Source: DASXQK01 sp963724385
GTDB taxonomy: Bacteria; Pseudomonadota; Alphaproteobacteria; Dongiales; Dongiaceae
Assembly (NCBI GenBank): GCA_963724385.1
Contig: CAVRUJ010000002.1
Location: 1,426,001-1,490,000, forward strand
Reading direction: 5' to 3'
DNA length: 64,000 bases
Shown here: piece by piece, positions 25,403 through 33,186 of the stretch
Position numbering within the stretch: position 1 is the first letter of the stretch
Layout: the number at the start of each line of letters is the position of its first letter
Program-made: the position numbers and the translations under genes
Notes under the pieces: generated by a model
Seen by the model: the letters and a program-made list of their open reading frames with translations, nothing else
Database searches by the model: none
Told to the model about the DNA's origin: nothing

Positions 25403-25431
25403 AACATACGTCGCAATTGAGCGACGGTCAA
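25403..25431 (-). promoter_or_regulatory. Promoter with operator-like dyad for the second APC permease
   Basis: Minus strand TTGACC (25431-25426), 17-base spacer, TATGTT (25408-25403). The spacer is itself an inverted repeat, CGTCGC-aattga-GCGACG (25409-25426), a typical place for a repressor to sit. The regulator is not identified. Confidence 0.55.
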
Positions 25432-25477
25432 TTGGACAGGCGGCATATCGGGCTTCCTAAGGCGGGAATCGGGCAAT

Positions 25478-26227
25478 TCAGCCGGCCTTCGAGAGGGATG
25501 CGAGGCCCGCGCGCTCTTCCACCAGGTCAAGCCACCTGTCGGAAACATGCCGGGCAAAGGCGGCCTGGCCCGCCATGTGGCGCTGGAATTCGCGCTCCAT
25601 CCTGGCCGGGAAGTCCGGATGCAGCTTTTCCACCGAAGCCAGGCCCGCGCGGATCCAGCTGCGGAGCAGAGGCGTGGTGGCCTCGAAGTGGAATTGGAAG
25701 GCATAGACATGCCGGCCTATTCGGAAGCCTTGGTTGGGGCAGCGTTCCCCCGTGATGATCAATTCGGCCCCATCGGGAAGGTCGAAGGTGTCCTGATGCC
25801 ATTCCATCAGCCACTGGCGCCGGACGAGGCCCGAAAGGACGGGTGTCGCTGCCCCTTCAGCCGTGATCTCGACCTCGGTGAAACCGATTTCGAGCTCATG
25901 ATGCCGGTAGACGCGCTTGTCGAAAGTCCGCGCGGCGAGCTGGGCACCGAGGCAGATGCCGAGGATCGGCTTCTCGGCCGCATGGAACCCCTGAAGCAGC
26001 CGGATCAGGGGCCGGAACTGCGGGTTCTTCTCGTCGTCGAAGGCGTCCATGGTGCCGCCCAGCACCAGCAGCCCGTCATAGGGTCCGTGGCTCGCCGGGA
26101 TCGGATCGCCATGCTGGGGCATCACATCCTCGATCGTGCCGCCGCGGCGATGGATGCGCTCGCCCACATAGCCGGGATGGGAGATGGCCTCGTTCTGGAT
26201 CGAGAGGATGTGGAGCGGCCGGTCCAT
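25478..26227 (-). CDS. Class I glutamine amidotransferase-like protein
   Basis: A 249-residue GATase1-fold protein. The nucleophile Cys92 is in the elbow ILGICLGAQL, and His180/Glu182 are in FQFHFEATT, completing the triad. Stand-alone members of this group resemble the GuaA glutaminase domain and are thought to work on gamma-glutamyl compounds or to supply ammonia; no synthase partner is encoded nearby. The start is MDRPLHILSIQNEA at 26227; the frame is open further upstream but the extra residues are unrelated. It lies 77 bp after gpsA on the same strand. Confidence 0.87.
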   Translation of the reverse strand: MDRPLHILSIQNEAISHPGYVGERIHRRGGTIEDVMPQHGDPIPASHGPYDGLLVLGGTMDAFDDEKNPQFRPLIRLLQGFHAAEKPILGICLGAQLAARTFDKRVYRHHELEIGFTEVEITAEGAATPVLSGLVRRQWLMEWHQDTFDLPDGAELIITGERCPNQGFRIGRHVYAFQFHFEATTPLLRSWIRAGLASVEKLHPDFPARMEREFQRHMAGQAAFARHVSDRWLDLVEERAGLASLSKAG

Positions 26228-26304
26228 GGGGAATGAAGGTAATCGTCCGGGGCAAGATACCACCAGACCATTTTGCGCGGGGCGGCCATGCCTGCGCGGT
26301 GGAA

Positions 26305-27285
26305 TCAACCCTCGCGCTTGAGGGGCCGGGCGAGCAGCCGGCGGAGCTCGAAATCGATGTCGCCACCCTGGAGGATCGCCGCCACCGCTTCTGAGATCGG
26401 CATATCCACGGCCTGGCGCCGGGCGAGCGCCACCACCGCCGGCGCGCTTTCCACGCCCTCGGCGATGCTCACGCGCTCGGCCAGGATCTCCGCCAGCGGC
26501 CGGCCTTGGCCAAGCGCGATGCCAAGGGAGGTGTTGCGCGACTTGGCGCTGGTCGCGGTCAGGATCAGGTCGCCCGCACCCGAAAGCCCCATGGCCGTCT
26601 CGCGCTTGCCGCCCGCGGCACTGACCAGGCGAGCCAGCTCGGCCAGGCCCCGCGTCAGCAATGCGGCCCGCGCGTTCTCGCCCAGGGCGCGGCCCAGAAC
26701 GATGCCGCATCCGATGGCGAGCACGTTCTTGACCGCCCCGCCCAGAGCGGCGCCGATCGGATCATCGGAGGCATAGGGACGGAAGGCCGGCGCGGCGAGC
26801 GCTGCGCCCAGGCGCTCGGCCAAGCCAAGGTCCGTGGCTGCGATGACCACGGCGGTCGGCAGGCCGGCCGCGACCTCCGGCGCGAAAGTCGGGCCCGACA
26901 GGACGGCGACCGGCAGGCCGGGTGCGATCTCGGCCATCACCTCGGGCATGGATTTGAGGCTCGTCTTCTCGATGCCCTTGGCGCAAAGCACGACGGGCGC
27001 GCCGGTCCAGGCGCGGCCGCTGAGATGCTCGCGCAGATGCTGGGCCGGCAGCGCCACCAGGACGGCATCGGCATCCAGCACAGGCTCGATGGCGCTGGTG
27101 ATGCGGATCGCCGGATCCAGCATCGCGCCCGGCAGATGGAGAAGATTTTCCCGCCGGGCGAAGATGGCCGCGGCCTGAACCGGGCGCCGGACCCAAAGCG
27201 TCACCTCGCGTCCGGCGCGCTGTGCGGTCACGGCGAGTGCCGTCCCCCAAGCCCCGGCCCCGAGAATCCCGATCCGCTGCATCAC
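26305..27285 (-). CDS. gpsA: Glycerol-3-phosphate dehydrogenase [NAD(P)+]
   Basis: Makes sn-glycerol-3-phosphate from dihydroxyacetone phosphate for phospholipid synthesis. 326 residues. The cofactor loop ILGAGAWGTALA is at residues 7-18, LCAKGIEKTSLKSMPEV contains a conserved Lys, and GAALGGAVKNVLAIGCG contains the catalytic Lys. Start is GTG at 27285, directly abutting the glpD stop, or ATG one codon later; both give the same protein but for one residue. Co-transcription of the anabolic gpsA with the catabolic glpD is unusual. Confidence 0.96.
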   Translation of the reverse strand: MMQRIGILGAGAWGTALAVTAQRAGREVTLWVRRPVQAAAIFARRENLLHLPGAMLDPAIRITSAIEPVLDADAVLVALPAQHLREHLSGRAWTGAPVVLCAKGIEKTSLKSMPEVMAEIAPGLPVAVLSGPTFAPEVAAGLPTAVVIAATDLGLAERLGAALAAPAFRPYASDDPIGAALGGAVKNVLAIGCGIVLGRALGENARAALLTRGLAELARLVSAAGGKRETAMGLSGAGDLILTATSAKSRNTSLGIALGQGRPLAEILAERVSIAEGVESAPAVVALARRQAVDMPISEAVAAILQGGDIDFELRRLLARPLKREG

Positions 27286-28761
27286 CTAGGAGAACCGCGC
27301 CTTGAGAGCGGACTGGGTCGCCGCCGACAAATGGAGCCCCAGCTTCGAGCGACGCCAGAGGATGTCCTCGGCGCTCCGTGCCCATTCCTGGTCGACGAGA
27401 TAGTCCACCTCGGCGCCGTAGAGGCCGCCGCCGAAATCCTGGCCGAGATCGGCAAGCTTGCCCGCTCCGCCCAGCAAGCGCTCGACCCGCGTGCCATAGG
27501 CGCGCGCGTAGCGCCGGGCCAGTTCCGCCGGGAGCCAGGGATGCCTCGCCTGAAGCCCGGCGAGAAACCGGCCGAAATCGGCGTCCGGCATGTCGCCGCC
27601 CGGCAGCGCGGCCGTCGCGGTCCAAGGCTGGCCCGCCTTGGGAAAGAACGGCGCCAGCTTGGCCAGCGCATGCTCGGCCAAGCGGCGGAATGTGGTGATC
27701 TTGCCGCCGAAGACCGAAAGGAGCGGTGCCTGGCCCGGGGCCCCTTCGAGGTCGAGGACATAGTCTCGCGTCACGGCCGAGGCGTTCGAAGCCTCGTCGT
27801 CGTAGAGCGGCCTGACGCCGGCATAGCTCCAGACCACGTCCGCGGGCGACACCTGCTTGCGGAAATAGCGGTTGATCACCTCGCAGAGGTAGGACGTCTC
27901 CTCGGCGGAGATGGCGACCTTCGCGGGATCGTCTTCGAACGGAAGATCGGTCGTACCCACGAGAGTGAATTGCCGTTCATAAGGTATGGCGAAGACGATT
28001 CGCCGGTCGACGTTCTGAAGGATATAGGCCTGCTCGCCCTCGAACAGTTGGGGGAGCACGATGTGGCTGCCCTTGACCAGGCGCAGCGCGGCGCGATGAG
28101 GGAACCCAAGTCCGCGGTCGAGGAAGCGCGCGACCCAAGGGCCAGTGGCGTTGACGAGGCCCCGCGCCTCGACCTCGCGCCCGTCGGAGAGTTTCGCCCG
28201 CCAGCCATCGCCGGTGCGGCCGGCGGAAAGGCAGCCCGTGCGCGTGGCGATCGCGGCCCCTCGCTCCGCGGCGTCGCGGGCGGCGAGTGCGACCAGGCGC
28301 GAATCCTCGACCCAGCAATCGGAATAGACGAAGCCGTGCTTGAAGCTTTCCTTGAGGGGCCCGCCCACGGGGTCGCGAGCAAAATCGATTCCTTTGGAAC
28401 CCGGCAGGCGTTTGCGCCCGCCCAGATGGTCGTAGAGGAACAGCCCCATGCGGATCAGCCATTCGGGGCGCAGGTGGCGCTCGTGGGGCAGCACGAACCG
28501 CAGGGGCCAGATGATATGCGGTGCGGCCGCCAGCAGCACCTCGCGTTCCTTCAGCGCCTCGCGCACGAGACGGAACTCGTAATACTCAAGATAGCGAAGC
28601 CCGCCATGGATGAGCTTGGTCGAGGCCGAGGATGTGGCGCTCGCCAGGTCGGCCTGCTCCACCAGCAGCACCTTGAGGCCGCGCCCGGCCGCGTCACGGG
28701 CGATGCCGGTCCCGTTGATGCCGCCGCCGACGACGAGAAGATCATAGATTTCGCCCGCCAC
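27286..28761 (-). CDS. glpD: FAD-dependent (aerobic) glycerol-3-phosphate dehydrogenase
   Basis: Membrane-associated enzyme oxidising glycerol-3-phosphate to dihydroxyacetone phosphate and passing electrons to ubiquinone. About 491 residues. The FAD loop YDLLVVGGGINGTGIARDAA is at the N-terminus, then KLIHGGLRYLEYYEF and VNATGPWVARF. The C-terminal domain has VFGGKITTFRRLAEHALA. The GTG at 28761 was chosen: it has a gagggga ribosome-binding site and excludes an upstream palindromic repeat that a longer frame would translate. First gene of glpD-gpsA, divergent from glpK. Confidence 0.95.
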   Translation of the reverse strand: MAGEIYDLLVVGGGINGTGIARDAAGRGLKVLLVEQADLASATSSASTKLIHGGLRYLEYYEFRLVREALKEREVLLAAAPHIIWPLRFVLPHERHLRPEWLIRMGLFLYDHLGGRKRLPGSKGIDFARDPVGGPLKESFKHGFVYSDCWVEDSRLVALAARDAAERGAAIATRTGCLSAGRTGDGWRAKLSDGREVEARGLVNATGPWVARFLDRGLGFPHRAALRLVKGSHIVLPQLFEGEQAYILQNVDRRIVFAIPYERQFTLVGTTDLPFEDDPAKVAISAEETSYLCEVINRYFRKQVSPADVVWSYAGVRPLYDDEASNASAVTRDYVLDLEGAPGQAPLLSVFGGKITTFRRLAEHALAKLAPFFPKAGQPWTATAALPGGDMPDADFGRFLAGLQARHPWLPAELARRYARAYGTRVERLLGGAGKLADLGQDFGGGLYGAEVDYLVDQEWARSAEDILWRRSKLGLHLSAATQSALKARFS

Positions 28762-28775
28762 TTCGCCGCTCCCCT

Positions 28776-28818
28776 CAGCGCATCCGTTTCGATCCGATCG
28801 ATTGAAACGGATGCGCTG
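28776..28818. repeat. 15-bp perfect palindrome in the glpD-glpK divergent region
   Basis: cagcgcatccgtttc (28776-28790) pairs perfectly with gaaacggatgcgctg (28804-28818) around a 13-base loop. It lies just upstream of the glpD ribosome-binding site. Either a dispersed palindromic repeat or a regulatory site for the divergent glp genes; its length and strength favour a repeat. Confidence 0.75.
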
Positions 28819-28835
28819 AATTCCTTGCTCTGGTC

Positions 28836-28878
28836 GCATTTTCTACGCCGAACCGGTGCCCACTTCGGCGGAAAATGC
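28836..28878. repeat. Second palindromic repeat, of a type dispersed in alphaproteobacterial genomes
   Basis: gcattttc (28836-28843) pairs with gaaaatgc (28871-28878), and gccgaa with ttcggc inside, around accggtgccc. I recall similar palindromes with a central accggt scattered in intergenic regions of Rhizobiales and relatives; this is from memory, not a search. Together with the neighbour at 28776-28818 it fills most of the glpD-glpK intergenic space. Confidence 0.65.
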
Positions 28879-28962
28879 TCCAGGAAAGCGACATAAGTGC
28901 CCTCGCCCGTCGCTTGACGCAACCCCGTCCGGCCTTCGATCATCGCCCGCGAAAGGAAGACC

Positions 28963-30438
28963 ATGGCCGGTGGCAGCATCCTCGCGATCGACCAGGGAAC
29001 CACGAGCACCCGGGCGATGGTCTTCGACGGCCAGGCGCGCAGCCTGGCGCTCGCCCAACGGGAGCTGCCCCAGATCTATCCGGCTGACGGCTGGGTCGAG
29101 CATGACCCGGAGGAGATCTGGCGCGCGACGCTGGCGGTCTGCCGCGAGGCACTCGCCAAGGTCCCCGATGTGGCCGCCATCGGCATCACCAATCAGCGCG
29201 AGACCACCATCCTCTGGGAGCGGGCGACGGGCCGGCCGATCCACAACGCCATCGTCTGGCAGGACCGGCGGGGCGCCGCCCTTTGCCGCAAGCTCGAAGA
29301 GGCGGGCCATGGGCCTCGCGTCCAGCGGATCACCGGCCTGCTCCTCGATCCCTATTTCTCCGCCAGCAAGATCGCCTGGCTCCTGGAGCATGTGGCCGGC
29401 GCCAGAACGCAGGCGGAGAGGGGCGAGCTCGCCTTCGGCACCGTCGACAGTTTCCTCCTGTGGCGCCTTAGCGGCGGCAGGCTGCACGCGACCGACGCCA
29501 CCAATGCCTCGCGCACGCTGCTCTTCGACATCGGCCGCCAGCAGTGGGATCCGGGCATGCTGGACCTGTTCGGCGTCCCGCAGGCGCTCCTGCCCGAGGT
29601 GCGGGATTCGGCGGCGGACTACGGCGCCAGCGAGCCCTCGCTCTTCGGCCGCGCCATTCCGATCCGAAGCCTGGTGGGCGACCAGCAGGCGGCGGCGGTG
29701 GGCCAAGCCTGCTTCGCCCCGGGGATGATCAAGAGCACCTATGGCACCGGCTGCTTCGTGCTGCTCAATGCGGGAGAGAAGGCGCCGGTATCCTCCAACC
29801 GGCTGGTGGCGACCGTGGCTTTACGGCTGGCGGGCCAGACCACCTATGCGCTGGAAGGCAGCATCTTCATCGCCGGCGCTGCGGTCCAATGGTTGCGCGA
29901 CGGGCTCGGCCTGTTCGCCAATGCCGCCGATACCGCGGCGCTTGCCGCTGGCCTCTGCGGCAACGACGGCGTCTATCTGGTGCCGGCCTTCACCGGGCTT
30001 GGCGCGCCCTATTGGGACCCGGATGCGCGCGGCGCCATCCTCGGGCTGACGCGGGACGTCGGCCGGGCCCAGATCGCCCGGGCCGCGCTCGAGGCCGTCT
30101 GCTACCAGACCCGCGACCTGATGGAGGCCATGGCTGCCGACGGCGCACCGCAACCGACGGCGCTGCGCGTCGACGGCGGCATGGCCCGCAACGACTGGCT
30201 GATGCAGTTCCTAGCCGACATGCTCGACCTGCCGGTGGAGCGCCCGGCCGTGACGGAGACGACGGCGCTGGGTGCGGCCTATCTCGCCGGGCTCGCTTTA
30301 GGCCTGTGGGACTCGGTCGAGGACATCGCCCGGCACTGGCGCCGGGAGCGCCTGTTCGAGCCGCGCATGGCGCCGCCAGAGCGCACCCGGCTCTACGAAG
30401 GCTGGCAGGACGCGGTCGCGAGAGTCCGCCGGCGGTGA
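28963..30438 (+). CDS. glpK: Glycerol kinase
   Basis: Phosphorylates glycerol to glycerol-3-phosphate, the entry step of glycerol use. 491 residues, FGGY family. ILAIDQGTTSTRAMVFDG is the N-terminal phosphate loop, GITNQRETTILWERATGRPI and NAIVWQDRR form the glycerol site, STYGTGCFVLLNAG follows, and RVDGGMARNDWLMQFLADML is the C-terminal FGGY signature. Ribosome-binding site aggaag seven bases before the ATG. It is divergent from glpD-gpsA. No glpF facilitator or GlpR repressor gene is in the window. Confidence 0.97.
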   Translation: MAGGSILAIDQGTTSTRAMVFDGQARSLALAQRELPQIYPADGWVEHDPEEIWRATLAVCREALAKVPDVAAIGITNQRETTILWERATGRPIHNAIVWQDRRGAALCRKLEEAGHGPRVQRITGLLLDPYFSASKIAWLLEHVAGARTQAERGELAFGTVDSFLLWRLSGGRLHATDATNASRTLLFDIGRQQWDPGMLDLFGVPQALLPEVRDSAADYGASEPSLFGRAIPIRSLVGDQQAAAVGQACFAPGMIKSTYGTGCFVLLNAGEKAPVSSNRLVATVALRLAGQTTYALEGSIFIAGAAVQWLRDGLGLFANAADTAALAAGLCGNDGVYLVPAFTGLGAPYWDPDARGAILGLTRDVGRAQIARAALEAVCYQTRDLMEAMAADGAPQPTALRVDGGMARNDWLMQFLADMLDLPVERPAVTETTALGAAYLAGLALGLWDSVEDIARHWRRERLFEPRMAPPERTRLYEGWQDAVARVRRR

Positions 30439-30474
30439 GCCGGGTCCGGCCCAGCCGATTGTAGGAGCCGACAA

Positions 30475-31299
30475 TTGACACTCGAGCACCTCGTCCTGAT
30501 CCCGCAAGGCGGGCTCTGCAACCGGATGCGGGCCATCGCCTCGGCCAAGCGGCTCTGCCAGATGGCCGGCGCGCGCTGCAGCGTCGTCTGGAACTGGCCG
30601 GACTATGCGTCGCTGTTCCGGCCCGACCCGTCGATCGAACTGCTTGCGTCGCTGCCCGGAGACATGGCCCATCGCTACCGCGCCATGCGCACACTGATGA
30701 ACGACGAGGGCGGGTCGCCCGAGAACCGGCGAATTCCCCTCGACGGGCCGGCCGGCATTGTTCTGGAGAGCTGTCATTGCTTCGCCGCGGAATCCGATGG
30801 CAGGACCGTGGACGAGGTGGGTCTGGTCTCATGGCTGCCGCAGCCTTCTGACGGCATTCGGGACCAGGTCGCAGCGTTCCACGCCGAACATGTCGGGGCG
30901 GGGCCCATCGCGGGCCTGCACGTGCGGCGCACCGACAACAAGGCGGCCAAGGCGCGCTCCCCAGATTGGCTTTTCATCCGCGTCGCCCGGGCGGCCCAGA
31001 AGACCGGCGAGAGAATCTACCTGGCGACCGACGATCCGAAGACCGAGGCCAAGATGCGCGCCAGGCTTTCCGGAAAGGTCATCAGCTACCCGAAGGATCC
31101 GGCTCGGCAAAGGCGCCCGGGGGGCATCCCCGGCCCAGCCGAGCTTGTCGCCGACTACGTCGACCTGCTGCTGCTCGGCGCCTGCGACTATGTCGTGGGC
31201 TCCTGGGGCTCGTCCTATTCCTCGCTCGCCATGGCGATCAATGGCTCGCCCCGCTGCCGGCGTCTGTTCACGCGCTGGGGCTGGCCGCTGCGGCTCTGA
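30475..31299 (+). CDS. Putative fucosyltransferase-superfamily glycosyltransferase (NodZ/O-FucT-like)
   Basis: A 274-residue protein. It starts LVLIPQGGLCNRMRAIASAKRL, the conserved N-terminal loop of this superfamily. The basic motif AGLHVRRTDNKAA corresponds to the GDP-binding H-x-R-R-x-D motif of NodZ/FUT8-type enzymes. IYLATDDP and DLLLLGACDYVVGSWGSSYSS match its later motifs. So a GDP-sugar donor is likely; the acceptor is unknown. Start is TTG at 30475 with a taggag ribosome-binding site. It follows glpK by 36 bp, but a metabolic link to glycerol is not obvious. Confidence 0.7.
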   Translation: MTLEHLVLIPQGGLCNRMRAIASAKRLCQMAGARCSVVWNWPDYASLFRPDPSIELLASLPGDMAHRYRAMRTLMNDEGGSPENRRIPLDGPAGIVLESCHCFAAESDGRTVDEVGLVSWLPQPSDGIRDQVAAFHAEHVGAGPIAGLHVRRTDNKAAKARSPDWLFIRVARAAQKTGERIYLATDDPKTEAKMRARLSGKVISYPKDPARQRRPGGIPGPAELVADYVDLLLLGACDYVVGSWGSSYSSLAMAINGSPRCRRLFTRWGWPLRL

Positions 31300-31310
31300 C
31301 TCCCGCGCTG

Positions 31311-32444
31311 TCAGGCCGAGAGGCCGCGGGCGAGATAGCCCATGAAATCATGGAGCTCCCGCTCGAGCCAGGAAAGGCGCCCGGGCCGCGCGAGCGGTGC
31401 CGCGGTGCCCTCGTAGAGCCCCTCGACGATCCCCTTGTCCTCGGCGTTCACGCGATCGAAGAAGCCCACCAATGTGTCCACGTAGGACTTGGGATCGTTG
31501 AGGGAGCTCATCACTTCGGGCGCCAAGGCGGCGCCGAAGCGGACATGGACCTGGCCGATGGATTTCGGCCGGAGCGACAGATACCAGAGATGGTCCGGCG
31601 CCAGGACATACATGTGGGTCGGGAAGACCGTGGGCATCACCGAGGTGAAGCGCCACCGCCCTTCGAGACGCTCATTGGCCGGATGGGCGCGGCCGTAAGT
31701 CGCGTTCTCGTCCTTGGTGAAGGTCTGCCAGGTGAAGCGGGGATCGCTGTCCTTGGGGAACTCGGTCTCCTCCGCCGGGAACCATGCGCCCACCGTCTTT
31801 CGATGGGCCACCGGCAGGTGATAGCCCTCCATGAAATTCTCGGTCAGCAATTTCCAATTGGTATCCCAGACATGGTCCTGGGCGGCGACCGGGACGTAGC
31901 CCGCCATGGCATAGGGCGCGACGATGCCCTGCAGGGGCTGGAGCAGCTTCGCGATGCTCTCGGCTTCGGGATCGAGGGTGACGTAGATCCAGCCTTCCCA
32001 GATCTCGGTGCGAATCTCCGGCAAGCCCAGCGCGCGAGGCTCGAAGCCGGGGCTCTCCTTCATATGCGGCGCGCCGAGAAGGCGTCCGTCCGTGCCATAG
32101 GTCCAGGCGTGATAGGGGCAGACGATGCGCTGGACACTTCCCCGCCCGTCGAGCAGGCGCATCATCCGATGCAGGCAGACGTTGGAGAAGCTGCGGATGG
32201 CGCCGTCCTCGCCGCGGATGGTGAAGACCGGCTGGTCGTCGATGGTGAACGTCAGGTAATCGCCCGGCTTGGCGATCTCGGCGGCGAGCCCCGGGCAGAG
32301 CCAGCCCTTGGCGAACAGCTTCCGGCGCTCGAGGGCGAAGATATCCTCATCGTGGTAGAGCCCGGGCGGAAGCGCGGTCGACTGATTCGCCGGGCCGTCG
32401 GCGAGGCGGGAGAGTTGCGTCAGGAGGCTCTTGGCGTCGGACAT
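31311..32444 (-). CDS. Rieske non-haem iron oxygenase, alpha subunit
   Basis: A 377-residue aromatic-ring-hydroxylating-dioxygenase-type oxygenase. The Rieske 2Fe-2S ligands are C90-x-H92 (NVCLHRMMRLL) and C109-x2-H112 (CPYHAWTYG). The mononuclear iron site is in TENFMEGYHLPVAHRK, with His209 and His214. The ENFxExYHxxxxH pattern is shared with choline/glycine-betaine/carnitine oxygenases, so a quaternary amine or an aromatic acid are both possible substrates. No reductase or ferredoxin gene is adjacent, so its electron donor must lie elsewhere. The start at 32444 has the family-like N-terminus; 79 bp separate it from the divergent YdcF-like gene. Confidence 0.88.
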   Translation of the reverse strand: MSDAKSLLTQLSRLADGPANQSTALPPGLYHDEDIFALERRKLFAKGWLCPGLAAEIAKPGDYLTFTIDDQPVFTIRGEDGAIRSFSNVCLHRMMRLLDGRGSVQRIVCPYHAWTYGTDGRLLGAPHMKESPGFEPRALGLPEIRTEIWEGWIYVTLDPEAESIAKLLQPLQGIVAPYAMAGYVPVAAQDHVWDTNWKLLTENFMEGYHLPVAHRKTVGAWFPAEETEFPKDSDPRFTWQTFTKDENATYGRAHPANERLEGRWRFTSVMPTVFPTHMYVLAPDHLWYLSLRPKSIGQVHVRFGAALAPEVMSSLNDPKSYVDTLVGFFDRVNAEDKGIVEGLYEGTAAPLARPGRLSWLERELHDFMGYLARGLSA

Positions 32445-32523
32445 GATCCAGTTCCCCGGTCGGCGGTATTCCGCCCTATGGTTCAAATCTAGCATGCGGT
32501 CCTTCGCGGTGTCAGGGAACCTG

Positions 32524-33186
32524 ATGAACGACCAGATCCTCGCCGACGCCAAGCGCCTGTGGGACTACCACCGCCTCAGCCAACCCGTCGGCGCGGCCGA
32601 CGTCATCCTCGGGCTCGGCAGTTACGATGGCGCGGTCGCCGAGCATGGCGCCGACCTGCTGATCGCGGGCCGAGGGCAATGGCTGCTCTTCTCAGGCGGC
32701 ATCACCAGGCGCCGCGACCTGTTGAGGAGTCCCTGGACCAGGACCGAGGCGGAGGAGTTCCGCGACATCGCGATCCGCCGCGGCGCGCCTGCCGGGCGCA
32801 TCCTGCTCGAGCCCCGAAGCACCAACACCGGCGAGAATTTCCGCTTCTCGATAGCGCGACTGGCCGAGCTCGGCATCGCCCACGCCAGCATCATCGTCGT
32901 CACCAAGCCCTACATGGAGCGCCGGGCCCGGGCGACCGGCCGGATGCATCTGGGGGAAGTCGATTTCACCATGACGTCCCAGCCTTGCAGCTTCGAGGAC
33001 TACTGCCTGAAACGCTACGATCCGGAATTGATCATCAACCTGATGGTCGGCGATTTTCAGCGCATCGCACTCTATCCAGCGATGGGATTTCAGGCGCCGG
33101 AGGAGATTCCCGACGACGTTGATGCGGCCTTCCAACGTCTGGTCGCGGCGGGATTCGACCGCCACTTGGTTCGTGCCGAACTCTAA
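32524..33186 (+). CDS. YdcF/DUF218-like protein
   Basis: About 220 residues. DVILGLGSYDGAVAEHGADL, LLFSGGITRRRDL, TRTEAEEFRDIAIRRGAPAG, ILLEPRSTNTGENFRFS and IIVVTKPYMERRARATG follow the order of E. coli YdcF, whose crystal form binds S-adenosylmethionine. Function unknown. No membrane helix, unlike the ElyC/SanA-type DUF218 proteins. Start taken at ATG 32524; upstream ATGs in frame lack family similarity. Its stop overlaps the true 3' end of the convergent acyl-CoA dehydrogenase gene by four bases. Confidence 0.85.
   Translation: MNDQILADAKRLWDYHRLSQPVGAADVILGLGSYDGAVAEHGADLLIAGRGQWLLFSGGITRRRDLLRSPWTRTEAEEFRDIAIRRGAPAGRILLEPRSTNTGENFRFSIARLAELGIAHASIIVVTKPYMERRARATGRMHLGEVDFTMTSQPCSFEDYCLKRYDPELIINLMVGDFQRIALYPAMGFQAPEEIPDDVDAAFQRLVAAGFDRHLVRAEL

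Noticed and set aside
26228..26710. Long N-terminal extension of the amidotransferase frame into gpsA
   Set aside because: Residues before 26227 are shadow of gpsA; the GATase1 fold starts at the internal Met.
32692..33182. C-terminal extension of the acyl-CoA dehydrogenase frame through the YdcF gene
   Set aside because: Arises from a one-base frameshift; the correct C-terminus is in the neighbouring frame and stops at 33183.
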